Positions 51,592-60,793 of a stretch of DNA of 64,000 nucleotides are shown here, one piece after another. Made by a program: the position numbers and the translations under genes. The stretch's first letter is position 1. The number at the start of each line of letters is the position of its first letter. Source of the DNA: Halorubrum trapanicum (GTDB taxonomy: Archaea > Halobacteriota > Halobacteria > Halobacteriales > Haloferacaceae). The notes under the pieces were generated by a model, which saw nothing but the letters and a program-made list of their open reading frames with translations, did no database searches and had not been told where the DNA came from. The DNA is taken from the NCBI RefSeq assembly GCF_017873555.1, contig NZ_JAGGKE010000002.1, forward strand, positions 62,001 to 126,000, given 5' to 3'.

Positions 51592-52119
51592 TCACTCCTC
51601 GACGAACGCCTCGCGGAACGGCTCCGAGAGGTGTTCGCGCTGCCACGCCCCCACGGCCTCCTCGCCGAGCAGGCTCGCCCACGCGGTCAGGATACCCGCA
51701 CACAGGACGACGCCGGGGACGACGTGCGCGGCGGCGTCGACGAACAGCGCCGGACGGAGGAGGAAGAACCCGACCCGGTCGGCGAGCGCGTCCCACGCCG
51801 GCCCGAAGACGGTCCAGCGGAACGCGAAGGGGACCACCGTCACCGTCGCGAGCGGGTACGCGAGGACGTCCGTCACCGGGCCGCCCTTCCCGCGGACGAA
51901 CGCCAGCGCGTAGAACCCCCAGCAGGCCAGGGAGGCGAAAATGCCGGCGATCCGCTGCGGGCCGATCGGCTCCCCGTGGCCCAGCGCGGCCAGTCCGAAG
52001 AACGCCGCGGCCGCCCCGGCGTAGCCGACGAGACACGCGAGCGCCCCGCCGAGGAGGACGAGCGCGTGCTCGGTCCGCGACTGCCCTGCGAACGGCGCCA
52101 GCCCCAGCGGAACGTTCAT
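51592..52119 (-). CDS. Hypothetical membrane protein, 175 aa
   Basis: This is a 175-residue protein with about five hydrophobic segments (18-45, 54-75, 85-105, 115-130 and 135-155). It ends with a charged amphipathic tail (WQREHLSEPFREAFVEE). No family is recognised. It lies between the VTT gene (49 bp away) and the NAD kinase gene (46 bp away), all on the minus strand, so a joint transcript with NAD kinase is possible. Function unknown. Confidence 0.8.
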   Translation of the reverse strand: MNVPLGLAPFAGQSRTEHALVLLGGALACLVGYAGAAAAFFGLAALGHGEPIGPQRIAGIFASLACWGFYALAFVRGKGGPVTDVLAYPLATVTVVPFAFRWTVFGPAWDALADRVGFFLLRPALFVDAAAHVVPGVVLCAGILTAWASLLGEEAVGAWQREHLSEPFREAFVEE

Positions 52120-52165
52120 GATCGGGGACTCCGGCCGGCCGCGGATTGAAGCTTGCGCGTCCGGC

Positions 52166-52993
52166 TCACGACAGCTTCCCGAGCGCCTCGAAGAAGTCGG
52201 AGGGCGGGCCGGCGACCCGTATCGGCGGCGCGGTCCGCTCGACGGTCACCTCCACCGGCCCGTCGAGCGCGGCGGTGTCGCGGCCGTCGCTGACGACGGT
52301 GGCGCCCGACTCGCCCGCGACCGAGACGGTGACGGTCGCGTCGGCGTCGACGACGAGTGGCGGCATCCCCTCCTCGGCGACCATCTCGTTGACGATCAGG
52401 CCGTCCACGTCCGGGTGGACGAGGGGGCCGCGCTCGGAGAGGTTGTACGCGGTCGACCCCGTCGGCGTGGCGACGAGGACGCCGTCGGCGTGACCGGCGC
52501 CGTACCGCGACCCGTCGACGCGCACCTCGTACTCGATCCCGCCGCCCGGACCGCGGCGGTCGCCCTGGACGACCACCTCGTTCGCCGCCGGCGTCGAGGT
52601 CCAGTCGCCCGCGCTGGCGGTGAGACGGGGGGCCTCTCGGACGTCCAGCCTGCCGTCGCGGAACGACCGTATCTCGGCGCGGAGCGAGGCGGCGGCGTCG
52701 GTCGGCGGGACGGCGTTGAGGAAGCCGACCTCGCCGAGGTTCACCCCGACGATCGGCGTGTCGCCGGCGTTGCGCGCGACGAACAGGAACGTCCCGTCGC
52801 CGCCGACGGCGACGACCAGGTCGCAGTCGTCGAACGCGTCGACCGGGCGGGCGTCGTCGCCGGCGTCGAGCGCCGCGGCGGTCTCCTCGTCGAGCCAGAC
52901 GGCCTCGCCCGCGTCGACGACGACGTCCCTGAGCGTCGCCGCGAGCGACGCCGCCCGCTCGCTGCCCTTTCGCGCCACGATGCCCACTTCCAT
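52166..52993 (-). CDS. nadK: NAD(+) kinase
   Basis: This is a 275-residue kinase that phosphorylates NAD to NADP. The diagnostic motifs are AVGGDGTFLF (GGDG nucleotide-binding turn), GVNLGEVGFL, and VATPTGSTAYNLS, all standard for NadK/PpnK. The N-terminal strand MEVGIVARKGSERAASLAAT and an acidic helix precede them. Length is typical of archaeal enzymes. The C-terminal segment VTVERTAPPIRVAGPPSDFF closes the beta domain. It is the first gene of the possible minus-strand run towards the VTT gene. Confidence 0.95.
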   Translation of the reverse strand: MEVGIVARKGSERAASLAATLRDVVVDAGEAVWLDEETAAALDAGDDARPVDAFDDCDLVVAVGGDGTFLFVARNAGDTPIVGVNLGEVGFLNAVPPTDAAASLRAEIRSFRDGRLDVREAPRLTASAGDWTSTPAANEVVVQGDRRGPGGGIEYEVRVDGSRYGAGHADGVLVATPTGSTAYNLSERGPLVHPDVDGLIVNEMVAEEGMPPLVVDADATVTVSVAGESGATVVSDGRDTAALDGPVEVTVERTAPPIRVAGPPSDFFEALGKLS

Positions 52994-53166
52994 GCCGAAC
53001 CCATCCCCGTCCCCGGGTAAAAGCGTGCGGACATCGGGCGACTGCGCCGGGAGTCATGGGAGGGCGGATCCGCCCGGTTCTCGGAAACTGAAACCTCGCC
53101 GGAAAGTTTCAAGCCGCTCGGCCGCGTTGCTCGGCGCATGTCGACTCCCTACGGGCGGCGGAAACG

Positions 53167-54648
53167 ATGAGCGAGGAGGACGACTGGTTCGAGCGCGCGC
53201 TGCGCGAGACCGACGAGATGTCCGACGAGCGCCCGGCGGGTAGATCGGAGTCCGGCGACGACGGGGACCCGGAGTCGAAGGGTGTGGAAATCAGCGACGA
53301 CAGCGCTGAAGTCGACGCCGACAGCGCGGAGGCCGACGCAGCCGACGCGGAACGCGAGTCCGACGACACCGAGAGCGGTCCCGACGACCCGGCGCGGGAA
53401 ATCGGTATCGGGAGCGACGACGCGGACGGGAGCGACGACTCGGGGGGCGATCCGTTCGGCGGCGACGACGCGGACAGGACCGATGTCTTCGGCGGCGACG
53501 ACGCGGACGAGACCGACATCTTCGGCGGCGACGACGCGGACGGGACCGATGTCTTCGGCGGCGACGACGCGGACGGGACCGACGTCTTCGGCCGCGACCA
53601 CGTTGGAGCCGAGACGGATGCCGATCCCGAGAACGACGACCCGGCGAACGGCGGCGTACCGGCGGAGGCGTTCGGCGACGTCGACGCCGACGACACTGAG
53701 TTCGGTTCCTTCGGCGAGGAGGACCCGTTCGGCGGAAGCCGGAGCGGTGGGTCCGGCGGCAAGTCGGGCGGCGGCGGGTCACCGAGCGGTGGCGGCGCCG
53801 GCGCAGACGCCGGCAGCGACCCCTTCGGCGGCTACCGCGGCTCCGCGGGCGGGGGCGACGACGACTTCGGGTTCGGAGAGTTCGGTGGCGGCGACGCCGA
53901 CGGTGGAGACGCGGCCGACTTCGACGTCGACCCCGACGAGTTCGAGTCGGCGATCGATCGGACCGACATCGGGATCGAAGGTCTCGACGACATGATCCTC
54001 GGCGGCGTTCCCAGCCGGTCGCTGCTGTCGGTCATCGGCGGCGCCGGGACCGGGAAGACGACGTTCGCGCTCCAGTTCCTCAACCACGCCCTCGAAGCGG
54101 GCGATAAGGGGATCTACATCACGCTCGAACAGACCAGCGAGTCCATCTTCGAGACGGCGACCGAGAAGGGGTGGTCGTTCCGCGAGCACGCCGACGAGGA
54201 CCGCCTCGCGGTCGTCGCCATCGACCCCATCGAGATGGCGAACTCGCTGTCGTCGATCCGGAACGACCTCGTCCGGCTCATCGCCGAGTTCGACGCGGAC
54301 CGGCTGGTGCTCGACTCCGTCTCCCTCTTGGAGATGATGTACGACCACCCCGCGAAGCGACGCTCGGAGGTGTTCGGGTTCACGCGCTCGCTGAAGGAGG
54401 CTGGCGTCACGACGCTGCTCACCTCCGAGGCGAGCGAGGAGACGCCGTACGCCTCCCGGCACGGGATCGTCGAGTACCTCACCGACGCGGTGTTCGTCCT
54501 CCAGTACGTCCGGGGGTCGGACTTCCGCGAGACCCGGCTGGCCGTCGAGATCCAGAAGATCCGCGACGCGAACCACTCCCGCGAGACGAAGCCGTACGAC
54601 ATCACGGACGCCGGTATCTCCGTGTACGACCAGGCGAACATCTTCTGA
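53167..54648 (+). CDS. KaiC/RecA-like ATPase with long acidic repeat region
   Basis: This is a 493-residue protein. The first 255 residues are extremely acidic and low in complexity. The rest is a KaiC-like RecA-fold ATPase with Walker A GGAGTGKTTFALQF (Lys297), the YITLEQTSESIFETATEKGW segment with its conserved E, Walker B-like LVLDSVSLLEMMYD, and a C-terminal DANHSRETKPYDITDAGISVYD. Haloarchaeal members are called HTR-like or gas-vesicle-neighbour ATPases; signalling is guessed. The N-terminal region contains an 11-residue motif (FGGDDADxTDV/I) repeated four times. Confidence 0.9.
   Translation: MSEEDDWFERALRETDEMSDERPAGRSESGDDGDPESKGVEISDDSAEVDADSAEADAADAERESDDTESGPDDPAREIGIGSDDADGSDDSGGDPFGGDDADRTDVFGGDDADETDIFGGDDADGTDVFGGDDADGTDVFGRDHVGAETDADPENDDPANGGVPAEAFGDVDADDTEFGSFGEEDPFGGSRSGGSGGKSGGGGSPSGGGAGADAGSDPFGGYRGSAGGGDDDFGFGEFGGGDADGGDAADFDVDPDEFESAIDRTDIGIEGLDDMILGGVPSRSLLSVIGGAGTGKTTFALQFLNHALEAGDKGIYITLEQTSESIFETATEKGWSFREHADEDRLAVVAIDPIEMANSLSSIRNDLVRLIAEFDADRLVLDSVSLLEMMYDHPAKRRSEVFGFTRSLKEAGVTTLLTSEASEETPYASRHGIVEYLTDAVFVLQYVRGSDFRETRLAVEIQKIRDANHSRETKPYDITDAGISVYDQANIF
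53455..53586 (+). repeat. 33-bp coding tandem repeat, four units
   Basis: TTCGGCGGCGACGACGCGGA starts units at 53455, 53488, 53521 and 53554, with a fifth, partial unit at 53587. The frame is kept, encoding 11-residue acidic repeats in the KaiC-like protein. Copy-number change would lengthen the disordered acidic arm without breaking the reading frame. Confidence 0.9.
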
Positions 54649-54713
54649 CGCGTCGCGCGCCGACGCCCGCGGGACACGGCAACCTTCATTCCGCGTCCGC
54701 CGGTGGGTCGGGT

Positions 54714-55568
54714 ATGACTGCGTCACAGGTCACCGCCGAACTGATCCCGAAGTACGTCGGCCTCCTCGCGCAGATCGCGGAGTTCCTCGTCGTCGCCGGC
54801 GCGCTGTACCTCCCCGGGAGGTACGTGGTCAGACCGATCGTCGGCTGGACGCTCGACCGCTGGGAGCTCGCACCGACCCTCGAACGGACCATCGAGAAGC
54901 TGCTCGGGACCGTCACCTTCGTTGCCGCGCTCGTCGTCGGCGCGTGGGCCGCGGGGTTCACCGGGTTCCTCGGCGGCTCGGCGCTCATCGTCGCCGCGCT
55001 CACGCTCGCGGTCGGGTTCGCGGCACAGGACGTGCTGTCGAACTTCGTCGCCGGCGTGTTCATCGTCCAGGACCGGAACTTCAACATCGACGACTGGATC
55101 GAGTGGGACGGCAACGCCGGCTTCATCGACGACATCGGCTTCCGCGTGACGCGGGTCCGCACGTTCGACAACGAGACGATCACGGTACCGAATACCGAAC
55201 TCGCGACCGAGGCCGTGACGAACCGGATGAGCAACGACACGCTCCGCATCTCGACGACCTTCGGCATCGGCTACGCCGACGACATCGACGAGACGACCCG
55301 GATCCTGCTCGACGCGGCCGCCGAACACGACGACATCGTCGCCGACCCGGAGCCGTCGGTCCGCGTCGCCGGTCTCGCGGAGACGGCGATAGACCTCCAG
55401 GCCCGCTTCTGGATCGCCGACCCCGACCGCGAGGAGTTCTCGGTGACGCGCTCGGAGTACATCCGGACCGTGACGGAACGGTGTCGGGACGCGGGCATCG
55501 ACCTCAGCACGACCAGCCAGCACGCGATCTCAGGCGATCTCACGGTCGAGGACGTCGGAGAAGCGTAA
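54714..55568 (+). CDS. Second MscS-family mechanosensitive channel
   Basis: This is a 284-residue MscS homologue, a smaller relative of the one at 26530. Three N-terminal helices come first, including AALTLAVGFAAQDVLSNFVA, the pore-lining region, then the beta domain (IVQDRNFNIDDWIEWDGNAG, then VTRVRTFDNETITVPNTELA). The C-terminal alpha/beta domain follows (ISTTFGIGYADDIDETTRIL). The glycines and alanines of the pore helix are conserved. It starts at ATG 54714, 65 bp downstream of the KaiC-like gene, and may be co-transcribed. Confidence 0.92.
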   Translation: MTASQVTAELIPKYVGLLAQIAEFLVVAGALYLPGRYVVRPIVGWTLDRWELAPTLERTIEKLLGTVTFVAALVVGAWAAGFTGFLGGSALIVAALTLAVGFAAQDVLSNFVAGVFIVQDRNFNIDDWIEWDGNAGFIDDIGFRVTRVRTFDNETITVPNTELATEAVTNRMSNDTLRISTTFGIGYADDIDETTRILLDAAAEHDDIVADPEPSVRVAGLAETAIDLQARFWIADPDREEFSVTRSEYIRTVTERCRDAGIDLSTTSQHAISGDLTVEDVGEA

Positions 55569-55615
55569 GCCAGCGGTGCGCCCACCTCGGCGCACCTGCG
55601 GCACGGGCCGCCGGC

Positions 55616-57517
55616 TCAGATCAGTCCGAGCGCGGTGAGGATCTGGTTCCCGAAGATCATCGCGATCAGCCCGGTCAACATCACGAGCCCGGACGAGACC
55701 GTGATCGTCCGCACCGCGGCGTGTCGGTCGCTGATCGGGACTCGGCTGATAACCGCCTCGGCGACCATCCGGAGGATGCGGCCGCCGTCGAGCGGGAACG
55801 CCGGCAGGCAGTTGAAAAGCGCCAGCTGGATGTTGATCCACCCCGACCAGAAGAGGAGGTTCGCCAGCAGGAACACGCCGCCGCCGAGCGCCGCGAGCGG
55901 CCCCTCGACGACGAAGAAGTTGGTCAACTCGCCGGTGAAGCCCGCGAAGTTGAACGGGAGCCCGAACAGGCTGCCGAGCGGGAGGATGAGCGCGACGAAG
56001 ACGAGACCGAGCGGCGAGTCCGTGATCCCGCCGAGCGGGAGCCCGTCAGCGGCCTCCGCGCCGCCGTCGCCGCCGAGCAGTTCGAGGTACGCGCCCGCGG
56101 GGTACTCGGTGACGCCCACGTCGTCGAGCGCGAGCCCGCTCGTCCCGGGGAAGACGCTGACGCCGATGAACCCGCCGTCGCGGTTCGGGTGCGGGTCGAG
56201 TTCCACGTCGTAGCTGTCGCGCTCGCCGTCGCCGTCGTAGACGGTGACGGGGACGGTCTCGCCCGGCTCGCGCTCGCCGAGGACGGCCGAGAGCGCCTCG
56301 TTGTCGACGACGCGCTCGCCGTCGACCGAGACGACCGTCAGCGGCTCGCCCAGTTCCGCGCCCGCGTCGTGGAGCGGGCCGTCCTCTTGGACGCCGACGA
56401 CGTACGCGCCGATCGGCGCGTCCGGGACGGTGACGGCGCCCTCGCCGTCGGCCGTTTCGACGCCCGTCGCGTTCTCCGCGCCGGGCGCGTCGCGGACCTG
56501 GTCGAGGACGCTCGCGTTGCCGGTCACCGTCAGCGTCGCGCGCTCGTCGTCGCCGACCGCGGCGTAGAAGTCGGACTCGGTCGCGACCGGCTCGCCGTTC
56601 ACGGCCGCGATGGTCACCGGTTCCTCCTCGATGGTCACGCCGAGGGGGTTGCCGCCGGCGGAGCCGACCACCTGTAGCTCGCGGTCGACCGTCAGCGTCT
56701 CCCGCGTGTCGCCGTCGTCGACGGTGAGCGCGACAGAGTCGCCGGCGTCGGCGATCGCGGACTCGAACTCGCCGCTCGTCTCGACCGGGGTCCCCGCAAC
56801 CTCGACGATCCGGTCGCCCTGCGAGATGTCGGCCGCGCCCGCCGGGGAGCCGGGGTTCACCTCGCCGACCGCGTAGCCCGCCGCGGGCGAGATGGCGCCG
56901 ACGACGGGACCGAAGAGGAGCGCGAAGACGACGACCGTGAGCACCGTGTTCGCGGTGACGCCGGCCGCGAACATCCGGGCGCGGGCGCCGCGGGAGGCCT
57001 CCTGTGTCGCCTCCTCGTCGGGCTCGACGAACGCGCCGACCGGGAGCAGCGCGAAGAAGACGAGACCCATCGAGTCGATGTCGATGTCCTCGACCCGGCA
57101 GAGCAGGCCGTGCGCGCCCTCGTGGATCACCATCGCGCCGGCGAGTCCGGCGACGATTTCCGGCGCGACCGACAGCGGGAGGAAGTCGTTGACGCCGGGG
57201 ATGATGAGGAAGTTCTGCGGCTGCTGGATCGCGGAGGGCTGCGCGTTCGTGAACGCCGACATCGCCGACGAGAGGATGAGCGCGAACGACGCCACCATCG
57301 CCACCAAGGCACCCCCCAGCCCGAGGTTGGCGACCGCGCGCCAGAACCGCTTCGGCGCCGCCAGCCGGCCGAGGAAGGCGCGGCCGCGGAGGGTCCGGAG
57401 GGTCAACACCGGTCCGGAGACCCTGACCGCGTCCGGGAGGATCCCCTCGTTCCGCAGCCACATCGCGACCGCGGAGTACGCGAGGATCCCCGTAAGCACC
57501 CAGAACAACGTGTTCAT
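55616..57517 (-). CDS. Site-2 protease (M50) with PDZ-like domains
   Basis: This is a 633-residue intramembrane metalloprotease of the S2P/M50 family. The zinc motif is in VIHEGAHGLLC (HEGAH, residues 132-136) in the second conserved helix, and the NPDG-type third ligand is in AFPLDGGRIL near the C-terminus. Between them lies a long region with two PDZ-like units (PGSPAGAADISQGDRIVEVA and AELGEPLTVVSVDGERVVDN). Members cleave membrane-bound regulators. The N-terminal 60 residues contain helix 1 and a basic stretch (RTLRGRAFLGRLAAPKRFWR). It is a single gene divergent from a small membrane protein. Confidence 0.93.
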   Translation of the reverse strand: MNTLFWVLTGILAYSAVAMWLRNEGILPDAVRVSGPVLTLRTLRGRAFLGRLAAPKRFWRAVANLGLGGALVAMVASFALILSSAMSAFTNAQPSAIQQPQNFLIIPGVNDFLPLSVAPEIVAGLAGAMVIHEGAHGLLCRVEDIDIDSMGLVFFALLPVGAFVEPDEEATQEASRGARARMFAAGVTANTVLTVVVFALLFGPVVGAISPAAGYAVGEVNPGSPAGAADISQGDRIVEVAGTPVETSGEFESAIADAGDSVALTVDDGDTRETLTVDRELQVVGSAGGNPLGVTIEEEPVTIAAVNGEPVATESDFYAAVGDDERATLTVTGNASVLDQVRDAPGAENATGVETADGEGAVTVPDAPIGAYVVGVQEDGPLHDAGAELGEPLTVVSVDGERVVDNEALSAVLGEREPGETVPVTVYDGDGERDSYDVELDPHPNRDGGFIGVSVFPGTSGLALDDVGVTEYPAGAYLELLGGDGGAEAADGLPLGGITDSPLGLVFVALILPLGSLFGLPFNFAGFTGELTNFFVVEGPLAALGGGVFLLANLLFWSGWINIQLALFNCLPAFPLDGGRILRMVAEAVISRVPISDRHAAVRTITVSSGLVMLTGLIAMIFGNQILTALGLI

Positions 57518-57646
57518 TAGCGGCGCCTTAGGTTCCGCCGTTCGTAAGGGGTTCGGTTCCGGGAACCCGTGTCCGGTCGTCGCCCGGGGCGGCGAGAGGC
57601 CGCCGCGAACTCAACACCCAAGTACCCCCCGGTCCAACCGTGGCCC

Positions 57647-57886
57647 ATGATCGCGCTCATCGACTTCGTCTCCCGGGTGGTCGGCGACATCGGGCGGTTC
57701 GTCGACATCTTCCTGAACGACCTGATTCTCGGCGCGGGCGACCCGCTGTCGGCGCTGCTCGTCGTCGTCGGGCAGATCCTGCTCGTCGGCGCCGTCGCCG
57801 TGTTCGGGTACGCAGCGGTCGGCGCGCTGCTCGGGGAAATCGGCGTTGACTTCCCCTCGCTGGGCGGGCGCGGGCGCTCGGAGTAG
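57647..57886 (+). CDS. Small membrane protein, 79 aa
   Basis: This is a 79-residue protein from ATG 57647. An amphipathic N-terminal segment (ALIDFVSRVVGDIGRFVDIF) is followed by one strong hydrophobic helix (LSALLVVVGQILLVGAVAVF), then a short Gly/Ala stretch and a basic-acidic end (GGRGRSE). No family is recognised. It is convergent with the chemotaxis transducer gene (34 bp between stops). Function unknown. Confidence 0.7.
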   Translation: MIALIDFVSRVVGDIGRFVDIFLNDLILGAGDPLSALLVVVGQILLVGAVAVFGYAAVGALLGEIGVDFPSLGGRGRSE

Positions 57887-57920
57887 CCGACGCGGTACCG
57901 CGGTTCGACCGCTCTCCTCC

Positions 57921-59681
57921 TCAGTCGTCGTCGCCCGTCGCCGACCGCGTTCCGGCGCCCGTCGCCGGATCCGGGTCGGTCGAACCCCCGACCGCGTCCG
58001 CGGTCCCTCCGTTTCCGTCCGGTACCTCGAACTCGTTGAGCCGCGCCAGTAGCTCGTCGGACTGATCCGAGAGGGTGTGAACCTGTCCCGTCACCTCGGA
58101 GACGGTCGCGGTCTGCTCCTCGGCCGCCGCCGCGACGGTCTCGGCCTCGGTGGCGGTCTGCTTGCTCACGGAGGCGACGCCGTCGACCATGTCGACGACC
58201 TCCTGGGTTGTGCGCGCCTGATCGTCGGTCGCATCGCTGATCTCCTGGACGGTCTCGTCGACCGTCGTCACGTCCTCGACGACCCCCTCGAACTCCCGCA
58301 GCGTCGACTCGATCGTCTCGACGCCCTCGGCGACCTGCGTCTCCATCGCCTCGGCGTCGGCCGCGGTCTCCGCGGAGGCGGTCTGGACCTCTTCGATGCG
58401 CCCGGAGATCTCCGCGGCGGACTCTCGCGTCTCCTCCGCGAGCGACTTCACCTCGTCCGCGACGACCGCGAACCCGTCGCCGGAGCCGTCGGCGCGCGCC
58501 GCCTCGATGGACGCGTTCAAGGCGAGCAGGTTGGTCTCCTCCGCTATCTCGTCTATCACGGCCGCGATCTCGTCGATCTCGCCGACCCGGTCGGCGAGGT
58601 CGGTGACCGCGGCCGCCGTCTCGCCGATCCGGGTCTCCAACGTCTCCAGTTCCGCGATCGCCTCGGCGGCCTCCTCGCGGCCGGAGCGACCGCGCTCGGC
58701 CGCGTCGCGGGCGGTCTCCGCCGCGTCGTCCGCGCTCGCCGCGATCTCCTCGACCGTCGCCGACAGCGTGTTCATCTCGCCGGCGATCGCCTCCAGCTCG
58801 TCGGTCTGTTCGGCCGCGCCGTCGGAGATCTCCTGGACCGAGCCGGCGACCTCGCCGCTCGCGTCGTCGACCTCGTCCATGCTGGCGCGCACGTCGTCCG
58901 CGGTGCCGGCCACGTCCGCGGTGAACGCGCCGACGTCGCCGAGCGTCTCGCCCAGCGTCGCGACGAGCCGGTTGTAGTTCTCGACGAGTTCGGCGTACCG
59001 CTGCTCGTCGGTCGCCAGCGCCTCCTCGTCGATGGTCGCGGTCAGGTCGCCGTCCTGCGCGCGCTCCGCGGCGTCGCCGAATGCGTCGACGAGCGCCTCA
59101 AGCTCGGTGGTGTAGGCGGCGAGGTTCTCGGCCATCTCGTCGAGCGACTCGCCGAAGGAGCCGGGGACCTCCTCGTCGAGCGCCGGGTCGTCGAACTCCT
59201 GGGCCGCGAGCGCCTCGGCCTGCGCGGAGACGGTGGTGAGGTAGCCGTGGACCTCGCCGAACGCACCGACGAGACTCCCGATCTCGTCGGGTTGGGAGGG
59301 GTCGAGCGCGCTCGCAGCGTCGCCCGGCGCGTTCGCCCCGCCGTCCCAGTTCCCCCCGTCAATCTCCCCCGCGGCGATCGCTTCCGCCTCGCGCTCCAAC
59401 GCCCGAATCGGGCCGGAGAAGTCGCGCCGGACGATGAGCAGCGTGTTGTAGATGGCGACGACGGCCCCGAGGAACAGGGTCCCGGAGACCACGTACGCGG
59501 CGGTCCCGGAGACGAGAAACTGGGTGAGGAAGATGCCGACGGTGACGAGGAACTGGATCCCGACCGCCGTGACGACCTTTCGCTCTATCGACTCCGTGAC
59601 GCCGAGCGCGTCCATCGTCCGCCACAGGAGGGCCTCGTACCGCCCGCGTATCCCCGGGCGGCGCTGTCGTGTCGTGGACAT
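57921..59681 (-). CDS. Methyl-accepting chemotaxis/phototaxis transducer (HAMP + MCP signal)
   Basis: This is a 586-residue transducer. Two N-terminal hydrophobic helices ([20 protein letters not shown] and [20 protein letters not shown]) are separated by only a few residues, so there is no large extracellular sensor domain. A HAMP-like segment ([20 protein letters not shown]) and a long coiled coil follow, then the conserved hairpin tip [20 protein letters not shown] of the cytosolic signalling domain that docks CheA/CheW. The sensory input is probably through the membrane helices or a partner. No che genes are in the window. Confidence 0.93.
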   Translation of the reverse strand: MSTTRQRRPGIRGRYEALLWRTMDALGVTESIERKVVTAVGIQFLVTVGIFLTQFLVSGTAAYVVSGTLFLGAVVAIYNTLLIVRRDFSGPIRALEREAEAIAAGEIDGGNWDGGANAPGDAASALDPSQPDEIGSLVGAFGEVHGYLTTVSAQAEALAAQEFDDPALDEEVPGSFGESLDEMAENLAAYTTELEALVDAFGDAAERAQDGDLTATIDEEALATDEQRYAELVENYNRLVATLGETLGDVGAFTADVAGTADDVRASMDEVDDASGEVAGSVQEISDGAAEQTDELEAIAGEMNTLSATVEEIAASADDAAETARDAAERGRSGREEAAEAIAELETLETRIGETAAAVTDLADRVGEIDEIAAVIDEIAEETNLLALNASIEAARADGSGDGFAVVADEVKSLAEETRESAAEISGRIEEVQTASAETAADAEAMETQVAEGVETIESTLREFEGVVEDVTTVDETVQEISDATDDQARTTQEVVDMVDGVASVSKQTATEAETVAAAAEEQTATVSEVTGQVHTLSDQSDELLARLNEFEVPDGNGGTADAVGGSTDPDPATGAGTRSATGDDD

Positions 59682-59807
59682 GTTCGGACCTCGACGAGAA
59701 CGGGTTATGAAGGTCCCGCCGAGGTTATCACGAGCGATTCTCGATTGTCACCGGCTGAGAATCCGACCGGGGGAGGCGTCGGAGTCGGAGGCCGCCCGGG
59801 TGCGGCC

Positions 59808-60791
59808 TCAGAAGCGGTCGCCGACCGCGTCGGCCGCGAGGTCGACGGCGGTCTCCAGATCCGGGCCGAGCGGCGAGCCGACGACGAGTCCGTCGGCGTG
59901 GTCGGCGACGGCGGCGGCGCGCTCGCGGACGGTCTCGGGGGTGCCCGCCATACAGAACGCGTCGATCATCTCCGGCGTCACGCGCTCGAAGGCGGCCGAG
60001 AACTCGCCGGCGGAGACGCGCTCGCCGATTTCCGTCGCCGCGTCCGGGTCGATCCCGTGACGCTTCAGGACGGGGGGGGCCGCGCCCGCGGTGATAAATG
60101 CGACCGGCGGGCGGGCGGCCTCGCGGGCCGCGGCCTGGTCCTCGGCGACCGAGACGGCGGCGTAGGCGATGAGGTCGAACTCGCCGCGGCCGTCGGGCCT
60201 GTCCTCCAGCCCGTCGTCGACCTGCTCGCGGGCCCACGCGAGGTCCTTCGGATGCGAGCCGTTGAACAGCAGGCCGTCGGCGTGTTTCGCGGCCATCCGG
60301 CACATGTGCGGTCCCTCGCCGCCGACGTGGACCGGAATATCGGCTCCCTGCGGCGGCTCGTAGTTGAGTCCCGCGTCCGTCGCGTCGAAGGCGCCCTCGT
60401 GGTCGACGCGCTCGCCGGCCCACAGCTTCTGGGCGGTCTTGAACGCCTCCAGCACGGGGCGGAGGCCGCGCTCGTCCGCGAGTCCGAGGTTCGCCAGCGT
60501 CGAGGGGTCGCCGGGACCGATCCCGAAGACGGCGCGGCCCCCCGACAGTTCGTCGAGGGTGGCGACCTTCGAGGCGAGCGTCACGGGGTGGGTCTCGTAG
60601 GGGTTCGCGACGCCCGGGCCGAGCCGGACCGACTCCGTGGCGGCCGCGAGCCGCGAGAGGAACGCCCACGGGTCGCGGTTGTTGTAGTGGCACGTCGAGT
60701 AGACGGCGTCGTAGCCGGCCGCCTCGGCGCGGACGCCGAGGTCGACGAGGCGGGACAACTCGTGTTCGGGGGTGAGTTCGATGCCGAGCAT
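59808..60791 (-). CDS. F420-dependent oxidoreductase, Mer-like (LLM family)
   Basis: This is a 327-residue luciferase-like monooxygenase/F420-dependent oxidoreductase. MLGIELTPEHELSRLVDLGV opens the TIM barrel, and YSTCHYNNRDPWAFLSRLAA, GPGVANPYETHPVTLASKVA and GRAVFGIGPGDPSTLANLGL match the methylenetetrahydromethanopterin reductase (Mer) pattern. Haloarchaea use similar enzymes with F420 on folate or other substrates, so the substrate is open. I start it at ATG 60791 (three nt before the cofE stop), not at an upstream in-frame ATG. It is directly downstream of cofE (2-nt gap). Confidence 0.9.
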   Translation of the reverse strand: MLGIELTPEHELSRLVDLGVRAEAAGYDAVYSTCHYNNRDPWAFLSRLAAATESVRLGPGVANPYETHPVTLASKVATLDELSGGRAVFGIGPGDPSTLANLGLADERGLRPVLEAFKTAQKLWAGERVDHEGAFDATDAGLNYEPPQGADIPVHVGGEGPHMCRMAAKHADGLLFNGSHPKDLAWAREQVDDGLEDRPDGRGEFDLIAYAAVSVAEDQAAAREAARPPVAFITAGAAPPVLKRHGIDPDAATEIGERVSAGEFSAAFERVTPEMIDAFCMAGTPETVRERAAAVADHADGLVVGSPLGPDLETAVDLAADAVGDRF

Positions 60792-60793
60792 GG

